From: Chlorokybus atmophyticus
Taxonomy: Eukaryota > Streptophyta > Chlorokybophyceae > Chlorokybales > Chlorokybaceae
DNA: 64,000 nt
Direction: 5' to 3'
NCBI GenBank assembly: GCA_009103225.1
Contig: RHPI01003244.1
Location: 248,001-312,000 of the forward strand
Both the position numbers and the translations under genes were made by a program. Positions 59,267 through 64,000 of the stretch are shown here, in pieces. Below the pieces are notes generated by a model. The model was not told the origin of the DNA, searched no databases, and saw only the letters and a list, made by a program, of their open reading frames with translations. Position 1 is the stretch's first letter; each line of letters starts with the position of its first letter.

Positions 59267-61044
59267 TTACTGGCGCTTGGACACCTCCTTGCGGGCATCT
59301 TCCAGCTTGTTCTGCAGGTCACGGATCACATCCTCGGACTTACCAGCAGACTGCGATCGGAGCTTGTTGAGGTTGGCCTCAGCGTCTTCGAGAAGTGAGC
59401 GTGCACTGTCGGGAGCCTCCTTACGTGCCTTCTCCAGCAGATCCTCAAAGTCGTCGCGAGCAGCGCGGCTAACATCATCAAGCACATCCTGTAACAACAG
59501 CCCAATTGTTGGCAAAGTCTAACAAGGCATGCAGATTGTGAAGAATGCATGCATGACAGTGAGCAACAAGCATAGCCTACTAACCTTGGCATCCTCAACG
59601 AAATCCTCGGCCTTGTTCTTCAAGTCCTTGCCAGCTTGCTTGATCTGGCTGCCGATGTCCTCGCCCTGGCCCTGGACGTCACGGGAGACATCCTTGGCGG
59701 TGCCCTTGGCATCGCGAGCAGCGTCAAGGGCGGAGCCTTTCAGGTCATCAGTGGCATCCTCAGCGCGGGCGCCCAGATCCTTGGCAGTGCCCTTGGCGTC
59801 GCGTGTGGCATCGCGGGCTGAATCGCTGAGATCGTCAGCGGCACTTTCAGCACGGGAGCCCAGGTCCTTAGCAGTGCCCTTGGCATCACGGGAGACATCC
59901 TTGGCAGTGCCCTTGGCGTCACGAGCAGCATCACGAGCTGAGTCGCTGAGGTCATCAGCAGCATTCTCAGCACGGGCGCCAAGGTCGCGACTGCCATCCT
60001 TAACTTCATCAGCGGCATTCTCCACGCTGCGACGGAGCTCCTGGCCAGCTTTCTTCACACCATCGCCAATGTTCTCTGCCACACCCTTGGCCTCCTCGCC
60101 GACGCCAGCAGCGCGGCTGCGGGTGTCCTTGGCAACATCCTTCGCCTCCTGACCAGCATCGCTGAAGGCGTCCTTCACATCCTCAACAACATCCTGAGCC
60201 TTGTTCTTGAGATCACTGCCAACGCCGTCGGCGTCCCTGCTGACCTCCTTGGCCTTGCCCTTGGCGTCACCAGCAACGTCTTCAACCTTGCTGCTCAGGT
60301 CGCTTCCCGCATCCTTGGCCTGGGACTTGGCGCTCCTGGCGTTGTCCTTCACATCATCGGCGGCATTCTCAGCCTTGCCCTGGAGGTCACGGCCAGCCCG
60401 CTTGGCACTACCCTCCACATCATCAGCGGCGTTCTCAGCCTTGCCCTGGAGGTCACGGCCAGCGCGCTTAGCACTGCCCTCCACATCGTCGGCAACATCC
60501 TCAGCCTTGCCGCGAACCTCCCGGCTAGCGCGCTTGGCATCGTCACCAACGTCCTCAGCACGGTCCTGAACCTCGTCAGCAGCGTCACCGAAGGCGTCCT
60601 TCACATCCTCAACGACCTCCTGGATTTTCTTGCCAGCAGCATCCAGAGTCTCCTTGATAGTGTCGCCGAGATCCTTTTCATCGCGGGCAGCCCTCACTGC
60701 ACAGACAAACAACCCTGTGTTTAAACATGCTGCAATGGACACGGAGTGAAGTATGTTTCATACAACAAGCTGGTCTGCCTAGTGCTCTACAGCGTACAAC
60801 CGTCCAGCGTGCCTTCCACCTCAGCATGCAACAGGCCATGCACAATGCACCACTGTCATGTCATTTCTTGCCACAACAGCCTTCAGCGTCTGTGTCTAAG
60901 CGTACCAGCGAAGCGTGCTGTGCGCAGGGGGCGTGCGTTGATGGGGGAGGGCTTGCCGACGGCGGCGGAGGCGCGGCGTGCAGGGCGGACGGAGGCTACG
61001 GGCTTTGACACCACCACAGAAGAGAACGACACAGTTGACGCCAT
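59267..61044 (-). CDS. Plastid-targeted LEA_4-type stress protein
   Basis: Three exons close in phase to 490 residues: 61044-60906, 60696-59585 and 59488-59267. The first exon (MASTVSFSSVVVSKPVASVR, then PARRASAAVGKPSPINARPL) is Ser/Ala/Arg-rich without acids, a typical chlorophyte chloroplast transit peptide, ending near VRAA. The mature part is an uninterrupted amphipathic, Ala/Lys/Asp/Glu-rich helix of 11-residue periodicity (AKDVSRDAKGTAKDLG, SARDAARDAKGTAKD, ENAADDVEGSAKRAGRD), without Cys or Trp. This is the layout of group-3 LEA proteins such as the chloroplast HIC6/COR15-like proteins that protect stroma and membranes during freezing or drying. Several 22-residue units are repeated exactly, which shows recent internal duplication. 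The last exon is less repetitive (ARDDFEDLLEKARKEAPDSA). A palindrome lies at 61270-61296 upstream. Confidence 0.88.
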
Positions 61045-61300
61045 GTTCACCAATAACCTCTACAAGAAGGATTGCAAGTAACGAGCAGCTAACACACTTG
61101 AAAGCTGTTGACAACCAAAACCAGCGGCCACTAAGCAATATATACAACCCCTCAAGCTGCTGCTGCTGCTGCTGCCCACTCCACTTGTTGTTGGCCACTG
61201 CATGCAATGCGGGTCACGCACAATATCCGTCAGGAAACAGGAAATCCGAGATTTCTCACGGACATTTTCCCGGAACGCCTAGGCTAGGCGTTCCGGATAA
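61045..61300. promoter_or_regulatory. LEA upstream region with palindrome and CTG run
   Basis: A short CTG/TGC run lies at 61160-61174 and a 27-bp palindrome (CCGGAACGCCTAG, G, CTAGGCGTTCCGG) at 61270-61296. These sit 115-250 bases upstream of the LEA start codon, where promoter elements are expected. No dehydration-type motif was assigned. Confidence 0.35.
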
Positions 61301-62787
61301 CGCAAACCACGGAGCAGAAACCTGATCCGCTTCACCCCTTGGTAAAGCTTCACGGTTACACGTTACAACCCAGTGACCCACCATGTAATGTAGCTTGCCG
61401 ACCTCGTAACTGTTTGGGGATTTTTCTCTGGCGCCACAAGCGTCGACACAGGGCATGATTGTGGAAAGGCAAGTCCAGCGTGGCTAAGCATAGGAGCTGA
61501 CGTCACGTCGGAGATACCGCGGGCGCAACCACGCGGACCCTGCCGTCGATGGCGCGGATCGGACGGTATAGGATATATTGATATCCGCGCCGATCCCACA
61601 TCAGCAGCGGGTCTCTGACGCCTTTGTGGATCTCACTCGACGGAGATCTCGCGGGCTTCCACGCGTCATGCTAAGATAGTGCGGCTTTGTGCAGTCGGCG
61701 ATTGCCAGTCGCCCAAAGAGACAAAGTCGACAGTTTATCGGTATGCCGCTGCGTCACCGCCGATCAATACGCAGTACTGTACTCCGCTGCCCGACGTGTT
61801 ATTTTGCTGCTGCGGCATACAGTTGGCGACCCAAACCGAAACATAAAGATATACATCAATTGTTATAACAATTGCAACTTGCTCAACTAAAGCTGCGACC
61901 GACTGAGGCAAATCTGATAGACAATACACAAGGAAAACAGAGGGTCCCTCAATCGTCAGTACACACTCTAGCTATCAAATTTTGAGCACAAGCACAAGCA
62001 TAGGCACATACCCACAATAATTGCGACGAAAAGGGCTGGCGCCAAGTGCAAGTGCGAATGCGGTGAAGCAAGCAGGTTTGCAAGGACGGGCATACCTGCA
62101 GAAGCGCACATAGAGAGGAGGGTAGAGGGTCAGGTTATGCTAAGACGACCATGACCGATAGCATGTGGGTATGCTTGTAGTTAAATGGTGAAGTAGTTTA
62201 GCGCATGCATGTTGCACACACAGCTGTTTCACATGAAGGTAAAAATCCAGTTTAAGGAGGTTTAATGTTCCAGATAGGCGCTTAACGTCAAGGTTGGGGC
62301 TTGCAAAAACGTTGCGGTAAAAAATTGGATAATAATATGCAAACCACAACTCCGATTATTAGTGATACTACTACCGGGCTTTTTTTATCGCCCTGCGTTA
62401 ATTCCCTCGTTTTCTCACTAATAACACTTAAAAAAATGCATGCTGGAGAGAACATTATCTGTCCACTATTTGTCGAGTTCGTCTTCATGTGTTCGGTATA
62501 AGCGCGACTTGTGGGATATTATAATTGTATTATGTAGCCCAAAAGCTTAACGGAAGCGCTCGTGTGTCCTTAAAAAAAGGGTAATAGCGTATACATCATT
62601 TACCTAAGGCAACACATGTGTAGGCAAACCGGCCTAATTGGTCTTTAAAGGATCATTATTGGATTGCTAGTAGGCTTGCGTTTGCAAATTCTTAAATGTC
62701 TACCTGTCTTTGGTCACGACGGTCGATGATCACCGACACTAATGCAGCATTTATGCACCAACACAAAAGCGGCATCGAGCTGCAGCA
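61301..62787. other. Gene-free stretch with dispersed repeat copy 2
   Basis: No gene seen. Positions 62335-62450 are homologous to 15795-15930. Repeated GCACAAGCACAAGC/GTGCAAGTGCGAATGCG phrases lie at 61984-62065. Confidence 0.4.
62335..62450 (+). repeat. Dispersed repeat copy 2 (partner at 15795)
   Basis: Aligns without large gaps to 15795-15930, including CTCCGATTATTAGTGATAC, CCCTCGTTTTCTCACT and AAAAAAATGCATGC. Confidence 0.5.
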
Positions 62788-63426
62788 ATGGCATTATACA
62801 TGCAAGCAAACACCATTATCCGTGTTGGGCTAGGCGTCCACGAGGGCTGATCCTTCTCAACAATATTGTTGTTGGATGTTGATGGTGTGCGCGATAACGT
62901 CATTATTAGTGTACCCGAGGCTGACGCTGTTGTAGATAGCCGTATCATACTCGGCTAAGAAGCTCACACCCGGCATAGCTAAGTTCAGAGAAAGCTATGT
63001 AGGCAGCAAGCTTGTGCACATGGATATGCATGGGAACAAGGATGGTGGTGCAGGTGTGTGTGTCTGCAATAATGGAAGAGTTGGTGCGCGTGGATGCGCA
63101 CGGCAGCAAGGAGGGTGGTGCAAGTGTAAAAAGAAAGACAATGTTATGCTTTATATGCTACATGCATGTATAACAATTCGAAAAAGCTATGTACAAACAA
63201 TGCGAAACGAATTTGCTCATGCATAGTAATGTGTGTGCCGGCAGCGCTTGAGGAGCTAGTACGCGTGGATGTGCATGGCAACGATGTAGCCGGTGAAATG
63301 GTGCACGAATGCCTTCCCTACCCTACCCTATACGTTATAGCAATCACAAATTCAACGCATTCATCACACATCATCAAGCACGCTTTGGAACCCACGCACA
63401 CACCAACCAGCAGGCCAGAGCAAATC
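62788..63426 (+). pseudogene. Eroded coding remnants with a tandem HG repeat
   Basis: 62788-62958 reads from ATG (MALYMQANTIIRVGLGVHEG), meets TGA at 62848 after Glu-Gly, then continues in frame (TILLLDVDGVRDNVIISVPE) to TAA. From 63000 to 63310 three related units occur: LVHMDMHGNKDGGAGV, ELVRVDAHGSKEGGASV and ELVRVDVHGNDVAGEMV, in differing frames and separated by stops. This looks like a decayed gene or element that once had a tandem repeat. The family is unknown to me. Confidence 0.35.
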
Positions 63427-64000
63427 AATTAGTTACCACCAGATCAACCACCTAAAGAACCAAAGGGGCTGGGCCGCCCAGCCCCCTTAATTCTTATAGT
63501 ATGTGCAGTGCTGACTCATGACGGCTGCAGTAGCCTCTAGCAGCAGTAGTACCAGCAGCCGCAAGAGGAAGAGGAGGGAGGGATTGGGAAAGAGTAGCAG
63601 AGGTGAGTTTACGAGGACGGCAAGGACGACCATCAAGGCCACGACGTGATTGCCTAGCCCCCACGAACTGCCTCCATTGGCGATTCCTCACTCATTTTAC
63701 GTAACTCACAATGGCCGCAAAGCGAATACGGCTGCAGGCATTATAGCAAGGCAATCATGTAGTTTGCAAGTGGCTGCAAGTCATGTGAGGCCGAGTCATG
63801 TAAGGCAAAGTGTGACATTAAGATCTATGTCATGCATAGACACACATAGCAAGGCACACATTCACAGACAGCGGGCATCGTGATGCCTGCTCCCCGCTGG
63901 TCGTGCATGGCACACTCACATGTGCTCACCTGCGCTCATGTTTACCTCGCTACCTCAGTGTAGTTGGCGATGAGACTGTACAGTTTGCGGTAGGTGCTAT
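63427..64000. other. Right edge, no gene assigned
   Basis: A GC-rich hairpin (AAGGGGCTGGGC / GCCCAGCCCCCTT) is at 63463-63487. Minus-strand 63691-63520 reads QWRQFVGARQSRRGLDGRPC, basic and possibly coding, but without context at the window edge. Confidence 0.3.

Noticed and set aside
1-64000. CRISPR arrays, rRNA, tRNA and prokaryotic operon signals
   Set aside because: None found. Tandem repeats present are microsatellites or minisatellites without regular spacers, and all genes are intron-bearing.

Overview
This window is nuclear DNA of a eukaryote, most likely a chlorophyte green alga, possibly a trebouxiophyte. The reasons are dense short GT-AG introns, roughly even base composition, C/G-ending codons in exons, abundant GT/TTG/CCG microsatellites, and a LEA protein with an N-terminus of chloroplast-transit type. 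No prokaryotic operon, rRNA, tRNA or CRISPR array was recognised. Exon models were assembled by eye from splice sites and reading phase; the H2A fusion, the LEA gene and the F-box gene close perfectly in phase.

Layout. 1-3.7 kb: a GGTAC palindrome cluster, then a decayed Ty3/gypsy retroelement with a nested solo LTR. 4.25-7.5 kb (-): PIG-A, the GPI-anchor GlcNAc transferase. 8.5-11.1 kb (+): GH37 trehalase, divergent from PIG-A. 11.5-13.2 kb (-): secreted protein joining a phytocyanin-type copper domain to a root-cap-like domain. 13.2-17 kb: no gene seen. 17.0-27.3 kb (-): a very long kinesin-7/CENP-E-type motor. 27.6-34.6 kb: nested DNA transposons. An old element with 23-bp terminal inverted repeats holds a complete hAT element (8-bp target duplication) and a pogo-like element (TA duplication). 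A small non-autonomous relative of the pogo-like element follows at 34.75-35.03 kb. 35.0-37.2 kb: AT-rich island. 38.0-40.2 kb (+): F-box protein. 42.2-45.9 kb (-): an unusual gene, 862 residues in my model, with a long charged coiled coil fused in frame to a C-terminal histone H2A fold. 49.1-52.25 kb (-): NBR1-type selective-autophagy receptor. 53.4-58.1 kb: low-complexity region with coding-like exons I could not assign. 59.3-61.0 kb (-): plastid-targeted LEA protein. 61-64 kb: no intact gene, only eroded coding remnants.

The genes are independent eukaryotic units, not one pathway. Trehalase, the LEA protein and NBR1 all belong to stress or desiccation physiology, and the kinesin and the H2A fusion both point to chromosomes, but adjacency alone does not link them. 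The H2A-coiled-coil fusion is the strongest candidate for something undescribed.
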